Assembly (NCBI RefSeq): GCF_040639655.1
Contig: NZ_JBFAAI010000002.1
Coordinates: forward strand, 372,001-436,000
DNA: 64,000 nt
Direction: 5' to 3'
From: Actinoplanes sp040639655
GTDB taxonomy: Bacteria > Actinomycetota > Actinomycetes > Mycobacteriales > Micromonosporaceae
In this document: in pieces, positions 35,220 to 44,137 of the stretch
Position numbering within the stretch: the first letter of the stretch is position 1
Layout: each line of letters begins with the position of its first letter
Notes under the pieces: generated by a model
Seen by the model: only the letters and a program-made list of their open reading frames with translations
The model's database searches: none
Told to the model about the DNA's origin: nothing
Program-made: the position numbers and the translations under genes

Positions 35220-36187
35220 CAGTCGTCCTTCCCGGACCGTTGGAGCAGTGTGATCTGCAGCAGGCCGACGACCAGCATGATCATGAAGAGGACGGTCGAC
35301 GCGGCGGACGCGAGAGCCGGACGGTTCATCTGCCCCTGCTGGATCCAGATGTAGTACTCCGGCAGGTAGGTGGAGCCCTCGGGGCCACCGCTGGTCATCA
35401 CGAAGAGCAGACCGAACATCGAGGTCAGCATCCCGATCATGGTGGTGACGAAGACGAACTGGATGGTGCGGGTGAGGCGGGGGATGATCACGTGCCAGAT
35501 CACGCGCGGCAGTGACGCCCCGTCCACCCGGGCCGCGTCCAGCAGCGCGGGATCCAGGGTGGCGAATCCGGCGAGGAAGACCACCAGGGCCATTCCGAAC
35601 GTCGCCCAGACGTGTACGCCGACCACCGCGAACATGGCGATGGCGGGGTCACCGAGCCAGTCCACCGGGCTCATTCCCACGTGGCCGAGGACGGCGTTGA
35701 GCGGACCGTCGAAGGCCAGGAGCAGGTTGAAGATCGCACCGACGATGACCGGGGAGAGCACGGCCGGGAAGAAGTAGACGCCGCGGTAGAGACGGTGCCC
35801 CGGCACCCGCAGGTAGATGAAGGTGGCGAGCAGGCCGGGAATCGCCACGGCCACCGGGAGCAGCAGCACGAGCAGGCCGACGTTGCTCAGCGCGGTGCGG
35901 AACAGCGGATCCTCGATCAGCTCGCGGTAGTTGTCGAAGCCGACCGCCGTCCCGTTCCGCTCCCCGTCGCCGGTGAACGAGAAGTTCACCCCGAGCAGCA
36001 GGGGGTACAGCCGCAGCCCCAGGATGACGAGCGCGGTGGGGGCGATCAGCACGTACGGTGCGAACCGCTCGGTACGCGAGCCCCGCTTCGGGCGGGGCGG
36101 ACGGCGGGTCGCGGGTTCGCGCGGCGCCTCGCCGGCCCGTCCGGCCCCGCCCGGACGGACCGGCGGTGGCGCGTTCTCGGTCCGCAC
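35219..36187 (-). CDS. Sugar ABC transporter permease (MalF-type, CUT1)
   Basis: 322 residues after trimming to the GTG at 36187, five bases after the upstream stop; the frame extends further but would overlap the binding-protein gene. A Pro/Arg-rich N-terminal tail precedes six helices, and the EAA loop is ALLDAARVDGASLPRVIWHVIIPRL. It forms the membrane channel with the MalG-type partner. Confidence 0.9.
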   Translation of the reverse strand: MRTENAPPPVRPGGAGRAGEAPREPATRRPPRPKRGSRTERFAPYVLIAPTALVILGLRLYPLLLGVNFSFTGDGERNGTAVGFDNYRELIEDPLFRTALSNVGLLVLLLPVAVAIPGLLATFIYLRVPGHRLYRGVYFFPAVLSPVIVGAIFNLLLAFDGPLNAVLGHVGMSPVDWLGDPAIAMFAVVGVHVWATFGMALVVFLAGFATLDPALLDAARVDGASLPRVIWHVIIPRLTRTIQFVFVTTMIGMLTSMFGLLFVMTSGGPEGSTYLPEYYIWIQQGQMNRPALASAASTVLFMIMLVVGLLQITLLQRSGKDD

Positions 36188-36192
36188 GGGCT

Positions 36193-37461
36193 TCAGGCGG
36201 TCTTGTCGGAGGCCGCCAGCTGCTCCACCACCTGGTCGACGGTGATCGACCCGCTCAGAAGTTGCTGGGACAGGCGTCCCATCAGGTCCAGGGTCTTCGA
36301 GGAGAGCGCCACATGCAGGGCGGGCTTGCCGGTCTTGATCGCTGCGGAGATCGTGGCCACGGCCGGGCCGGCGGCTGACGCGTCGATCGTGGTGTCGGCG
36401 GCTATCGCCCCGGCCTCGGCGTAGAACGCCTTCAGCGCCTCCGTCGACGTCAGCGAGCGCACCAGGTCGGCGGCGACCTCGGGGTTCTTCGTCCACTTCG
36501 CCACGCCGTACCCGATCCCGCCGTCGAAGGGCATGCTCGGGGTGACGCCGGTGGTGACGACCGGCGCGCCCATGACGCCGAGCTTCTCGGGTGTCAGGAA
36601 CTCGTTGAAGTCCTTCCAGTGCCCCACGTCCGACATCAGGCCGATCACGTGTGCGGCCTTGCCGGACTGGAAGAGGGCGAAGGAGTCGTTGAACATCGCC
36701 GTCGAGTTCGCGCCCTCGTTGTTCAAGCCCTTCTCGCCCGACTGCTTCCAGAGCTCGAAGATCTGCTTCACGTGCGGCGACTTCCAGTCGCGCCGGCCGG
36801 CGATCCAGTCGTCGTACTCCTGGGCGGTGAGGACTCCCGAGCCCAGCGCCGAGAGCCAGAACTGGATGCCGGCACCCTCCTTGTTGCCGAGAGCGATGCA
36901 GTCGGCGCCCACCTTGGTGACGGCGGTGCAGCCGGCGAGGAACTCGTCCCAGGTCCCCGGCGGAGCGGCGGGATCGAGGCCGGCCTTCTCGTAGAGCCCC
37001 TTGTTGTAGTAGATGGGGTGGCCCTGCAGCGTCACCGGGCCGGCGTACGTCTTGCCGTCCTTGGTGAACGCGTCCCAGCCGGCCAGCCGCTGCCGGTCCT
37101 CGGCCAGGTATTCGTCCAGCGGCACCAGCGCGTCGACCCGGTCGCGGATCTGTCCTCCGCCGTTGAACAACATGACGTCCGGCCCCTTGCCGGACTGGAT
37201 CGCCGCGCCGAGCAGTGTGTAGTACTGGTCGAACGGTTGGGCGACGAACTCGACCGTGACGCCCGGATGCTTTCCGGCGAAGTCGGCCTTCGCCTTCTCC
37301 ACGTAGGACTTCGCGGACGGTTCACCGGATTTCCAGTCCCACACCACCAGCCTGTCCGCCGACCCGCCGGACGTGGCTCCACCGGATCCCGACGCACTGC
37401 CACACCCCGTCAGAGCCAGGCCCGCCACCAGGACCGCCGACCACCATGAGCGCACTCTCAT
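36193..37461 (-). CDS. Sugar-binding lipoprotein of the ABC importer
   Basis: 422 residues. Lipoprotein signal with LTGC lipobox, then a Gly/Ser linker and an extracellular solute-binding family 1 fold (LVVWDWKSGEPSAKSYVEKAKADFAGKHPGVTVEF, GPDVMLFNGGG, PIYYNKGLYEKAGLDP). First gene of the operon that runs to the SDR gene at 31370. AGAGG lies 7 bases before ATG 37461. The FadR-type operator at 37523 is shared with the divergent GntR gene. Its sugar is likely the product released by the ricin-tailed enzymes, such as a fucosylated oligosaccharide. Confidence 0.93.
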   Translation of the reverse strand: MRVRSWWSAVLVAGLALTGCGSASGSGGATSGGSADRLVVWDWKSGEPSAKSYVEKAKADFAGKHPGVTVEFVAQPFDQYYTLLGAAIQSGKGPDVMLFNGGGQIRDRVDALVPLDEYLAEDRQRLAGWDAFTKDGKTYAGPVTLQGHPIYYNKGLYEKAGLDPAAPPGTWDEFLAGCTAVTKVGADCIALGNKEGAGIQFWLSALGSGVLTAQEYDDWIAGRRDWKSPHVKQIFELWKQSGEKGLNNEGANSTAMFNDSFALFQSGKAAHVIGLMSDVGHWKDFNEFLTPEKLGVMGAPVVTTGVTPSMPFDGGIGYGVAKWTKNPEVAADLVRSLTSTEALKAFYAEAGAIAADTTIDASAAGPAVATISAAIKTGKPALHVALSSKTLDLMGRLSQQLLSGSITVDQVVEQLAASDKTA

Positions 37462-37522
37462 CTCGTCACCTCTGCAGAAGCGGCCGACGGACCGTCAGGG
37501 CCGACAATAACGGGAACGTAAC

Positions 37523-37533
37523 TCGTATGACGT
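37523..37533. promoter_or_regulatory. FadR-type operator between importer and regulator genes
   Basis: TCGTATGACGT lies 62 bases before the binding-protein start and 66 before the GntR start. CGT-ATG-ACG is an inverted repeat of the TNGTNNNACN(A/T) kind. It probably mediates control of the operon and autoregulation. Confidence 0.6.
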
Positions 37534-37598
37534 ATGCCGTCAATTACGCGGTCGTACACTGATGCCACGCCGCTTCCCGGCGAGCACCCGGAGGGAAC

Positions 37599-38369
37599 AT
37601 GACGCCATCGCAGGACACGGCCCTGAACGCCGTGGCCAAGCCGGCCTGGGCTCGCCGGCCCAGCAACCTCGCCAAAGCACTCACCGCCGAGCTGGTCGAG
37701 CGCATCGTCCGGAACGTCTACCCCTCCGGAACGCCGCTGCCGCCCGAGCCGGTGCTCTGCGAGACCTTCTCGGTCAGCCGGACCGTCGTCCGGGAGGCGG
37801 TGAAGATCCTCCAGGAAAAGGGGCTCGTCCAGGTCCGCCAGGGCGCCGGAACGGCGGTCACCCCGTCATCGCAGTGGGACATGCTGGACGAACTCGTCCT
37901 GATGGCCACCATCACCGAGGACGACTCGCTCGCCATCCTCGACGACGTGGTCGTCACCCGGCGCCTGCTGGAGTCGGACATGGCGAACGTCGCCGCCCGC
38001 ACCGCCGGCCCGGAGACCGTGGAACGGCTCGGCGCCCTGGTCGACCGGATGGACGAACTCGTCGACGACCACATCACCTACCAGGAGCACGACCGGATCT
38101 TCCACGACACGGTCATGCAGGCGTCCGGCAACCGCATCGCCCGCAGCGTCGTCCGCGCCCTGGAGAGCCAGGTCGTCAACACGGCCCGGTACATGGGCCG
38201 TACGGAACGCTCGCTGTGCGTCGCCTCCAACCGCGGGCACCGGCGCATCTACGAACGCATCGCCGCCCAGGACCCGCAGGGCGCGGCCGAGGCGATGTTC
38301 ACCCACATCACCGAGGCGTGGCTCGTCCGGCGCAGCGGCTCCGGGGAGACGACCCGCCTCGACCGCTGA
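37599..38369 (+). CDS. GntR-family regulator, FadR subfamily (FCD domain)
   Basis: 256 residues. Winged helix at about 25-95 (YPSGTPLPPEPVLCETFSVSRTVVREAVKILQEKGLVQVRQGAGTAV) and an all-helical FCD ligand domain at about 110-245 (RRLLESDMANVAARTAG, YQEHDRIFHDTVMQASGN, HRRIYERIAAQDPQGAAEAM). FCD regulators sense sugar acids and similar carboxylates. GAGGGAAC lies just before the ATG. It is the probable binder of the motif found at 20996, 31255, 37523 and 38678, and so the local regulator of the glycan-use genes. Confidence 0.92.
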   Translation: MTPSQDTALNAVAKPAWARRPSNLAKALTAELVERIVRNVYPSGTPLPPEPVLCETFSVSRTVVREAVKILQEKGLVQVRQGAGTAVTPSSQWDMLDELVLMATITEDDSLAILDDVVVTRRLLESDMANVAARTAGPETVERLGALVDRMDELVDDHITYQEHDRIFHDTVMQASGNRIARSVVRALESQVVNTARYMGRTERSLCVASNRGHRRIYERIAAQDPQGAAEAMFTHITEAWLVRRSGSGETTRLDR

Positions 38370-38407
38370 CCCATGACCGCCTCGCCGGCCGCCGGGCGTC
38401 CGCATCC

Positions 38408-38548
38408 TCAGCCGGCCGGGACCGGACGCCAGTTGTCGCCGGCGCCGGTGTCACCTCGGCCGGCAGCCGGGCCACCGGCAGCTCCCGCGGCGGAAGCCAC
38501 CGCGAGGCCGGCGGCTTGCAGCAGGCGGCGGCTCACGGACGAGGACAT
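38408..38548 (-). pseudogene. Remnant of a secreted protein: Tat-like signal peptide only
   Basis: 46 codons from ATG 38548 (GGGAG 5 bases upstream) give SSSVSRRLLQAAGLAVASAA, a Tat-like signal, then about 20 residues ending NWRPVPAG and a stop. The mature enzyme is gone. A good promoter-type operator (38581-38596) remains upstream. The stop lies 38 bases from the end of the convergent GntR gene, so the deletion probably accompanied rearrangement here. Confidence 0.55.
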
Positions 38549-38580
38549 GGCGACTCCCATATAGTTCTCGGCGATCGTCT

Positions 38581-38596
38581 ATGTTATCGCTAACAT
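38581..38596. promoter_or_regulatory. LacI-type palindromic operator
   Basis: ATGTTATCGCTAACAT has perfect 6-bp arms (ATGTTA/TAACAT) around TCGC, like operators of LacI-family sugar regulators. It lies 33 bases upstream of the signal-peptide remnant. No LacI-family gene is in the window. Confidence 0.55.
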
Positions 38597-38677
38597 TTGT
38601 GCGCAGCTTCCGGCATCACGCTGCGAGCCGCCAGAGGTGCGACCGCCGGAACGGCGCGACGGACAGAATTGCAAATG

Positions 38678-38688
38678 ACGTATGACGT
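38678..38688. promoter_or_regulatory. FadR-type operator upstream of the esterase gene
   Basis: ACGTATGACGT matches the 37523 site at 10 of 11 positions. It lies 296 bases before the esterase start, farther than the other sites, so its target is less sure. Bases 38597-38983 otherwise hold no gene. Confidence 0.4.
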
Positions 38689-38983
38689 CTGTGCGCAGAA
38701 CATTAGGACGCCGTTTCCAGCGTGTCAACGCAATCACCACGAATTCCGGTGCCGCACAATCCGAAAAATGTGACCGGCGGAAAACTGTAATGAAAGCTCC
38801 CCCCGATCAGTCGCATTGACTTTCGGCAATATGTGCTCGCATGCTGGCCGCGTCCAGCACAGGACCGGACGGCGTCTGTCCCGCAGAACCTGGGCGACCC
38901 GCCGCAGCGCACGTCCGGCAAGTCCCCCGGCGCCATGGCCGCACCCGAAACGCCTCCGCCGTCCCCGTTCACAGGGAGCACTC

Positions 38984-40330
38984 ATGAGACGAGACACCGA
39001 TCGTCGTCGGTGGTGGCGCCCGCTCGCCGTAACCGCGCTGCTCGCCCTCACCGCCGCCGACGTCACCGGTCCGGCGCCGGCTTCGGCGAACGTCGGCGCG
39101 AACGCCGATGCCGCGGTTCTCGCACCGAGCGGCGGGTGCGGCAAGGCGCCGGCACTGACCAGCGGTACGCGCACGATCCAGACGAGCGGCCGGACACGCA
39201 GCTACATCCTGCGGATCCCCGACGGCTACGACATGAACCGCCCGTACCGCCTCGTTTTCGGATTCCACTGGAACGGTGGCACCGCGGGTGACATCGACTC
39301 CGGCGGCACCAGCGGTTATCCCTGGTCGTACTACGGGCTCCGGGCCCTGTCCGGCAACAGCGCGATCTTCGTGGCGCCGCAGGGGCTCAACAACGGATGG
39401 GCGAACTCCGGCGGCGAGGACGTGACCTTCGTCGACGCCATGCTGGCCCAGATCGAGGCCGCCCTGTGCGTCGACACCGCCCAGCGCTTCGCCGGCGGCT
39501 TCAGCTACGGCGGCGGGATGAGCTACGCCCTCGCATGCGCCCGGCCGGCAGTGTTCCGGGCGGTCGCCGTCTACGCCGGTGGGCAGCTCAGCGGGTGCAA
39601 CGGCGGCACCCAGCCGGTCGCGTACATCGGACTGCACGGCCTGCGGGACCCGGTCCTCAACATCTCCCAGGGCCGGTCGCTGCGGGACAGGTTCGTCAGG
39701 AACAACGGCTGCACACCGCAGAATCCGCCGGAACCCGCGCGGGGCAGCCTCACCCACACCGTCACCACCTACACCGGATGCCGCAGCGGATATCCGGTGA
39801 CGTGGGCCGCGTACGACGCCGGGCACACCCCCGGCCCCGTCGACGGGTCGGCCGGCGACTTCGAACCCGGTGAACGCTCCTGGACCAGGGCGGTGGTGTG
39901 GAACTTCTTCGCCCAGTTCGCCACCTCCGACCCCGGGCCCGGTCCCGGCCCCGCGACCTTCCGCCTGCGCAGCGAATCGGCCGGCCGGTGCCTCGACGTC
40001 AGCGGCGCGAACTCCGCCAACGGCACCGTGACGCAGGTCTGGGACTGCCACGCCGACGTCAACCAGCAGTTCAGCCAGAACGGGCGCGAACTGCGGGTAC
40101 TCGGCAAATGCCTGGACCTCGCGCCGAACGCGGCCGCCGGGACCCGGGCGCAGATCTGGGACTGCAACGGCGGCGCCAACCAGCAATGGAACGTCAACAG
40201 CAACGGCACGGTCAGCAACGCCCAGACCGGACTCTGCCTCGACGTCAGCGGCTCCGCCACCGCGAACGGCACCGCCGTCGTCGCCTGGAGCTGCCACACC
40301 GGCGCCAACCAGCGCTGGGCCCGCGCCTGA
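38984..40330 (+). CDS. Secreted CE1-like (feruloyl esterase / PHB depolymerase fold) esterase with ricin lectin
   Basis: 448 residues. Signal peptide to PASA; alpha/beta-hydrolase domain at about 50-300 with the nucleophile in GGFSYGGG (Ser174) and the likely His in YDAGHTPGP; a Pro/Gly linker; ricin trefoil at about 325-448 (NQQFS, NQQWN, NQRWA). AGGGAG lies 6 bases before ATG 38984. The fold is that of LpqC / feruloyl esterases that strip acyl or feruloyl groups from plant polysaccharides. It fits as a helper that unmasks substrates for the glycosidases upstream. Confidence 0.88.
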   Translation: MRRDTDRRRWWRPLAVTALLALTAADVTGPAPASANVGANADAAVLAPSGGCGKAPALTSGTRTIQTSGRTRSYILRIPDGYDMNRPYRLVFGFHWNGGTAGDIDSGGTSGYPWSYYGLRALSGNSAIFVAPQGLNNGWANSGGEDVTFVDAMLAQIEAALCVDTAQRFAGGFSYGGGMSYALACARPAVFRAVAVYAGGQLSGCNGGTQPVAYIGLHGLRDPVLNISQGRSLRDRFVRNNGCTPQNPPEPARGSLTHTVTTYTGCRSGYPVTWAAYDAGHTPGPVDGSAGDFEPGERSWTRAVVWNFFAQFATSDPGPGPGPATFRLRSESAGRCLDVSGANSANGTVTQVWDCHADVNQQFSQNGRELRVLGKCLDLAPNAAAGTRAQIWDCNGGANQQWNVNSNGTVSNAQTGLCLDVSGSATANGTAVVAWSCHTGANQRWARA

Positions 40331-40525
40331 CCGCCTGAGCCCCCTCCGACTCCCCCATGCCCTCAACCGCATCCCCGCCGGGACGAATCCCTCAACACCT
40401 CCGGACCCTCACCGTGCCGGCCGCGTCCTGCCTGCTCGCCGCCACCGGCGCCGTCGCCGATGGTCAGGCCGTCCCGCATCGTCACAGTCTCCCCTGCCCG
40501 CCGTGACGTCCCGCACCGCAAGCCG

Positions 40526-41461
40526 TCATCCCAGGCGTAACCGGGCCTGCACCGGCAGATGGTCGCTCGGGAACTGGCCGCCCTCGTGGTAGGTGTTCAT
40601 CAGGGCCGCCACGACGGTGACGCGCGGGCCCGCGAGGATCCAGTCGACACGGGGGCCGTGCGGCACCAGCGGCTGGTAGTTGTGGAACGTCGCGAAGTCC
40701 GGGCCCCGCCGTGCCGCGGCGATCCAGGTGTCACGGAGCTGTGCATTCTCGGACAGCACGCGATGGGTCTCGCTGTCCGGGCCGGCCGGGCTGTTGAAGT
40801 CGCCGGTGAGTACGACCGGCAGGGGCTCGAAGTCGGCCAGCCGCTGGGTGATGAGCTGGGCGGCCTGCCGGCGGGCGTACTCACTCCTGTTGTCGAGGTG
40901 GGTGTTGACGGCATAGAAACGTTGCCCGGTCGCAACATCGAAGAACAAGACCCAGGTGACCATGCGTACGTACGCCGAATCCCAACTGATCGAGCCGGGC
41001 ACCCGCGGTGTCGCGGAGAGCCAGAAGTGGCCGTGCTCGCGCGGGACGAGCCGGGTCTCGTCGAAGAGGATCGCCACGTGTTCACCGAGGCCGTCGCTGT
41101 TACGCCCTCTGCCGATGCGCCCGTAACCGGCACCGAGATCCTGGTCGAGGTCACGCAGCTGACCGTCCAGACCCTCCTGGATACCGATCAGATCCGGTCG
41201 CTCGGCCGCGAGCAGGGCCCGCATCACGGGGCGCCGCCGGGTCCACGAGTTCGGGTTGTTGTTTCCCGCGTACCGCAGGTTGAAGGTCATCACGTCGAGG
41301 TCAGCGGGGCCGGCGGGACCGGCGAGCGCGTTCATCGCGGGGACCGGTGGAGCCGGTGGCGCGGCAACCGGCTGCCGGACGGAGTCACCGCCGACAGCCG
41401 GAATGAGGGCAAGAAGTGCCAGGAGGATCAGGGACCGTGCGATGGGGACCCGGGGCGGCAC
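40526..41461 (-). CDS. Secreted endonuclease/exonuclease/phosphatase-family protein
   Basis: 311 residues, GTG start. Signal peptide (SLILLALLALIPAVGG), then an EEP domain with all key motifs: VMTFNLRYA, GIQEGLDGQ, NTHLDNRSE, VLTGDFNS and SDHLPV. Secreted members without extra domains act as phosphodiesterases on sugar-phosphates, lipids or DNA; the substrate cannot be told here. It ends 22 bases before the exporter operon on the same strand but seems separate from it. Confidence 0.88.
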   Translation of the reverse strand: MPPRVPIARSLILLALLALIPAVGGDSVRQPVAAPPAPPVPAMNALAGPAGPADLDVMTFNLRYAGNNNPNSWTRRRPVMRALLAAERPDLIGIQEGLDGQLRDLDQDLGAGYGRIGRGRNSDGLGEHVAILFDETRLVPREHGHFWLSATPRVPGSISWDSAYVRMVTWVLFFDVATGQRFYAVNTHLDNRSEYARRQAAQLITQRLADFEPLPVVLTGDFNSPAGPDSETHRVLSENAQLRDTWIAAARRGPDFATFHNYQPLVPHGPRVDWILAGPRVTVVAALMNTYHEGGQFPSDHLPVQARLRLG

Positions 41462-41482
41462 GGATCAACGATAGCCGCCGGA

Positions 41483-42289
41483 TCAGGACTGACGGTTGTA
41501 GAGCCGCTTGGACCAGAGGTAACCACCGAGGGCGATGGCCGCGCACCAGGCGGTCGCGATCCACCCGTGACTGCCGATCGGCTCGTTCATCAGCAGGCCG
41601 CGGAGAGTCTCGATGATCGGGGTGAAGGGCTGATGCTCGGCGAACCAGCGCAACCCGTCCGGCATCGACTCGGTGGGGACGAATCCGCTGCCGAGGAAGG
41701 GCAGCAGGATCAGCGGCATGGGCGCGTTGCTCGCGGTCTCGACGGTCTTGCTCTTCAGCCCGAGCGCGACGCACAACCAGACGAACGCGAACGTCATCAT
41801 GGCCAGGAAACCGGTCACGGCCAGCCAGCCGAGCGGGCCGGCCTCGGGCCGGAACCCGACCAGGAGAGCCACCCCGATCACGATCGCCACCGCGAACATG
41901 CCCTGCAGGACGCTGCCCAGGACGTGCCCGGTGAGCACCGAGACCCGGGCGATGTGCATGGTCCGGAAGCGGGTGATGATGCCCTCGGTCATGTCCATGG
42001 CGATCGAGATGGCGGTGCCCTGGACCGTGGACATCACGGTCATCAGGATGATCGCCGGAGTCACGTAGTTGGCGTACTCCGCGCGTCCGCCGCCCGCACC
42101 GAGACCGGCGCCGAGCGTTCCGCCGAAGACGTAGACGAACAGGAGCAGGAAGACGACGGGCATCCCGACGAGCAGCACGGTCATCGACGGATAACGCAGC
42201 ATCCGCTTGACGTTGCGGCGCAGCATCGTCACCGAGTCGCGGACGGGATGCACCCGCAGGCGCGGCGAGGCGAGGGCGGTGGTGGTCAT
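41483..42289 (-). CDS. ABC-2 type exporter permease (DrrB-like)
   Basis: 268 residues with six helices. An N-terminal cytoplasmic helix (RDSVTMLRRNVKRMLRYPSMTVLLVGMPVVF) and the ABC-2 motif PLILLPFLGSGFVPTESMP match DrrB-type exporters of drugs or lipids. The start overlaps the ATPase stop by four bases. Last gene of an operon that starts with the RHH regulator at 44659. Confidence 0.9.
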   Translation of the reverse strand: MTTTALASPRLRVHPVRDSVTMLRRNVKRMLRYPSMTVLLVGMPVVFLLLFVYVFGGTLGAGLGAGGGRAEYANYVTPAIILMTVMSTVQGTAISIAMDMTEGIITRFRTMHIARVSVLTGHVLGSVLQGMFAVAIVIGVALLVGFRPEAGPLGWLAVTGFLAMMTFAFVWLCVALGLKSKTVETASNAPMPLILLPFLGSGFVPTESMPDGLRWFAEHQPFTPIIETLRGLLMNEPIGSHGWIATAWCAAIALGGYLWSKRLYNRQS

Positions 42290-43239
42290 CGGGCGGTCAC
42301 CTTCTCGGAAGTGGGCCTGCCGGTCAGCGCGAGGAAGACGTCGTCGAGATCGGGGGTGTGCACGGACAGTTCACCGACCGCCACGCCACGTTCGTCGAGG
42401 CGGCCGATCAGGGTCTTGAGCGAGGCGAGGCTGCCGTCACTGGGGACCCGCAGCGCGAGCGCGTCGTTGTCGCGGGCCGCGCCGTCCAGCAGGCCGAGGG
42501 CCGTGTCGACACCCTGCGTGTCGGCGAATCGCAGCCGGACGTGCCCGCCGGGGATGCGGCGTTTCAGTTCCTCGGCGGTGCCCTCGGCGACGATTCGCCC
42601 GTGGTCCAGAACCGCGATCCGGTCGGCGAGTTCGTCGGCCTCCTCCAGGTACTGCGTGGTCAGGAAGATGGTGACGCCGCCGGCCACCAGATCCCGGACG
42701 ATCTGCCACATGTCCCGCCGGCTGCGCGGGTCCAGGCCGGTGGTCGGCTCGTCCAGGAAGATCACTCGCGGGCTGCCGACGAGCGTCATCGCCAGGTCGA
42801 GCCGCCGCATCATGCCGCCGGAGTAGGTCGAGGGCGGTCTGCCGGCCGCCTCGGTCAGGCCGAACACGTCGAGCAGTTCCGCGCTCCGCCGCCGGCCGTC
42901 ACGCCGGGACAGCCCGTGCAGGTCGGCCATCAGACGCAGGTTCTCCGCACCGGTGAGCAGTTTGTCGACGGCGGAGAACTGGCCGGTGACACCGATCGCG
43001 GCACGGACGGCGTCCGGTTCGCGGGCAACGTCGTGTCCGGCGACCCGGACGTCGCCCGCGTCGGCGCTGATCAGGGTGGAGAGGATCTTCACGGTGGTGG
43101 TCTTGCCGGCACCGTTCGCACCGAGCAGCGAGAACACCGTCCCGGCCGGCACGGCGAGGTCGAGGCCGTCGAGCACCACCTGGTCGCCGAACGATTTCCG
43201 CAGTCCCGAGACGGCGATCGCCATGTCGTTCCCGTTCAT
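42286..43239 (-). CDS. ABC exporter ATPase (DrrA-like)
   Basis: 317 residues. Walker A GANGAGKTTT, signature YSGGMMRRLDLA, Walker B VIFLDEPTTGLDPRSR and a C-terminal extension (about 220-317) typical of daunorubicin-resistance ATPases. ATG 43239 overlaps the DUF4097 stop (ATGA); an internal ATG six codons in is a possible alternative. With the next gene it forms an exporter of unknown substrate. Confidence 0.93.
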   Translation of the reverse strand: MNGNDMAIAVSGLRKSFGDQVVLDGLDLAVPAGTVFSLLGANGAGKTTTVKILSTLISADAGDVRVAGHDVAREPDAVRAAIGVTGQFSAVDKLLTGAENLRLMADLHGLSRRDGRRRSAELLDVFGLTEAAGRPPSTYSGGMMRRLDLAMTLVGSPRVIFLDEPTTGLDPRSRRDMWQIVRDLVAGGVTIFLTTQYLEEADELADRIAVLDHGRIVAEGTAEELKRRIPGGHVRLRFADTQGVDTALGLLDGAARDNDALALRVPSDGSLASLKTLIGRLDERGVAVGELSVHTPDLDDVFLALTGRPTSEKVTAR

Positions 43240-44081
43240 GATCGGTGGACGATGATGTCGCCGTACGAGGTGCGGCCGCGGACCTCGACGGTCCGGTCGG
43301 TGTCCTCGGGCCGGATGGCGTTCTGCAGCTGGTTGCGCACCCGCCCGAAGGACGTGTGCACCTCGAGCCAGGCCGCGGTGCCCTCGGCGATGCCGACCTC
43401 CAGGTCGCCCATGGCGGTGCCGAGCGTGACCGAGCCGCGGACCACCTCGCCGAGGCGGACGCTGCCGTTGGAGGTCTTGGCGTCGACGCCGGCATCGGCC
43501 CGCCCGACGTTGATGTCGCCGTTGGCGGCGCGGACCCGGACGTCCCCGGTGGCGGCGTCGATCGTGGTCTCGCCGTTGGAGTTGCTGACCACGGCGATGC
43601 CCTGGACGTCCCCGATCCGGACCCGCCCGGATCCGGTGGTGACGTCGGCGTCACCGGCCACCCCGTCGGCGGTGACGTGCCCGGCCGCGGTGTTGACGCG
43701 CAGCGGTCCGGTTCGTTCCAGCGAGACGTTGCCGGCCGCCGTCCGGACGCGGGTGTTCCCGAGCCGGCCGGTGCCGTGGAAGTCGCCGACCTGCATCTCG
43801 GCGGAGACTCCGGAGCCGCTGGGCAGTGCGATGTGCACGTCGACCGACCGGCTGCGGCGGGAGAAGCCGAAGGCACGGGCCTTCGGGCCGATCACCCGCA
43901 GCGTGCCGCCGGAGTAGTCGACGCGGACCTGCTCGGCGGCTTTCACGTCGGAGTCGTCGGATTCGTCGGTCGGCCGGACCTCGACGACGGTGTCGGGGCG
44001 GTCGCCCGCCGAGAGCCGGACGTAGGCGACGCCGAGGTCGATGGTGACGGAGATCGATTCGGGCGTGTCGAATTCAGGCAT
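43236..44081 (-). CDS. DUF4097 beta-helix-like protein
   Basis: 281 residues with no signal peptide. From about 60 to 270 it repeats short strands such as VNTAAGHVTADGVAGDADVTTGSGRVRIGDVQG and ATGDVRVRAANGDINVGRADAG, the mark of the DUF4097 family. Such proteins often sit with ABC exporters and small DNA-binding regulators, as here. The function is unknown; a cytoplasmic scaffold or sensor for the exporter is possible. Confidence 0.85.
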   Translation of the reverse strand: MPEFDTPESISVTIDLGVAYVRLSAGDRPDTVVEVRPTDESDDSDVKAAEQVRVDYSGGTLRVIGPKARAFGFSRRSRSVDVHIALPSGSGVSAEMQVGDFHGTGRLGNTRVRTAAGNVSLERTGPLRVNTAAGHVTADGVAGDADVTTGSGRVRIGDVQGIAVVSNSNGETTIDAATGDVRVRAANGDINVGRADAGVDAKTSNGSVRLGEVVRGSVTLGTAMGDLEVGIAEGTAAWLEVHTSFGRVRNQLQNAIRPEDTDRTVEVRGRTSYGDIIVHRS

Positions 44082-44137
44082 GGTTGTCCCCAGGTGGCGG
44101 GTGGATGGGTGAGTGAGTGGCCGGGGTGCGCCGGGTG

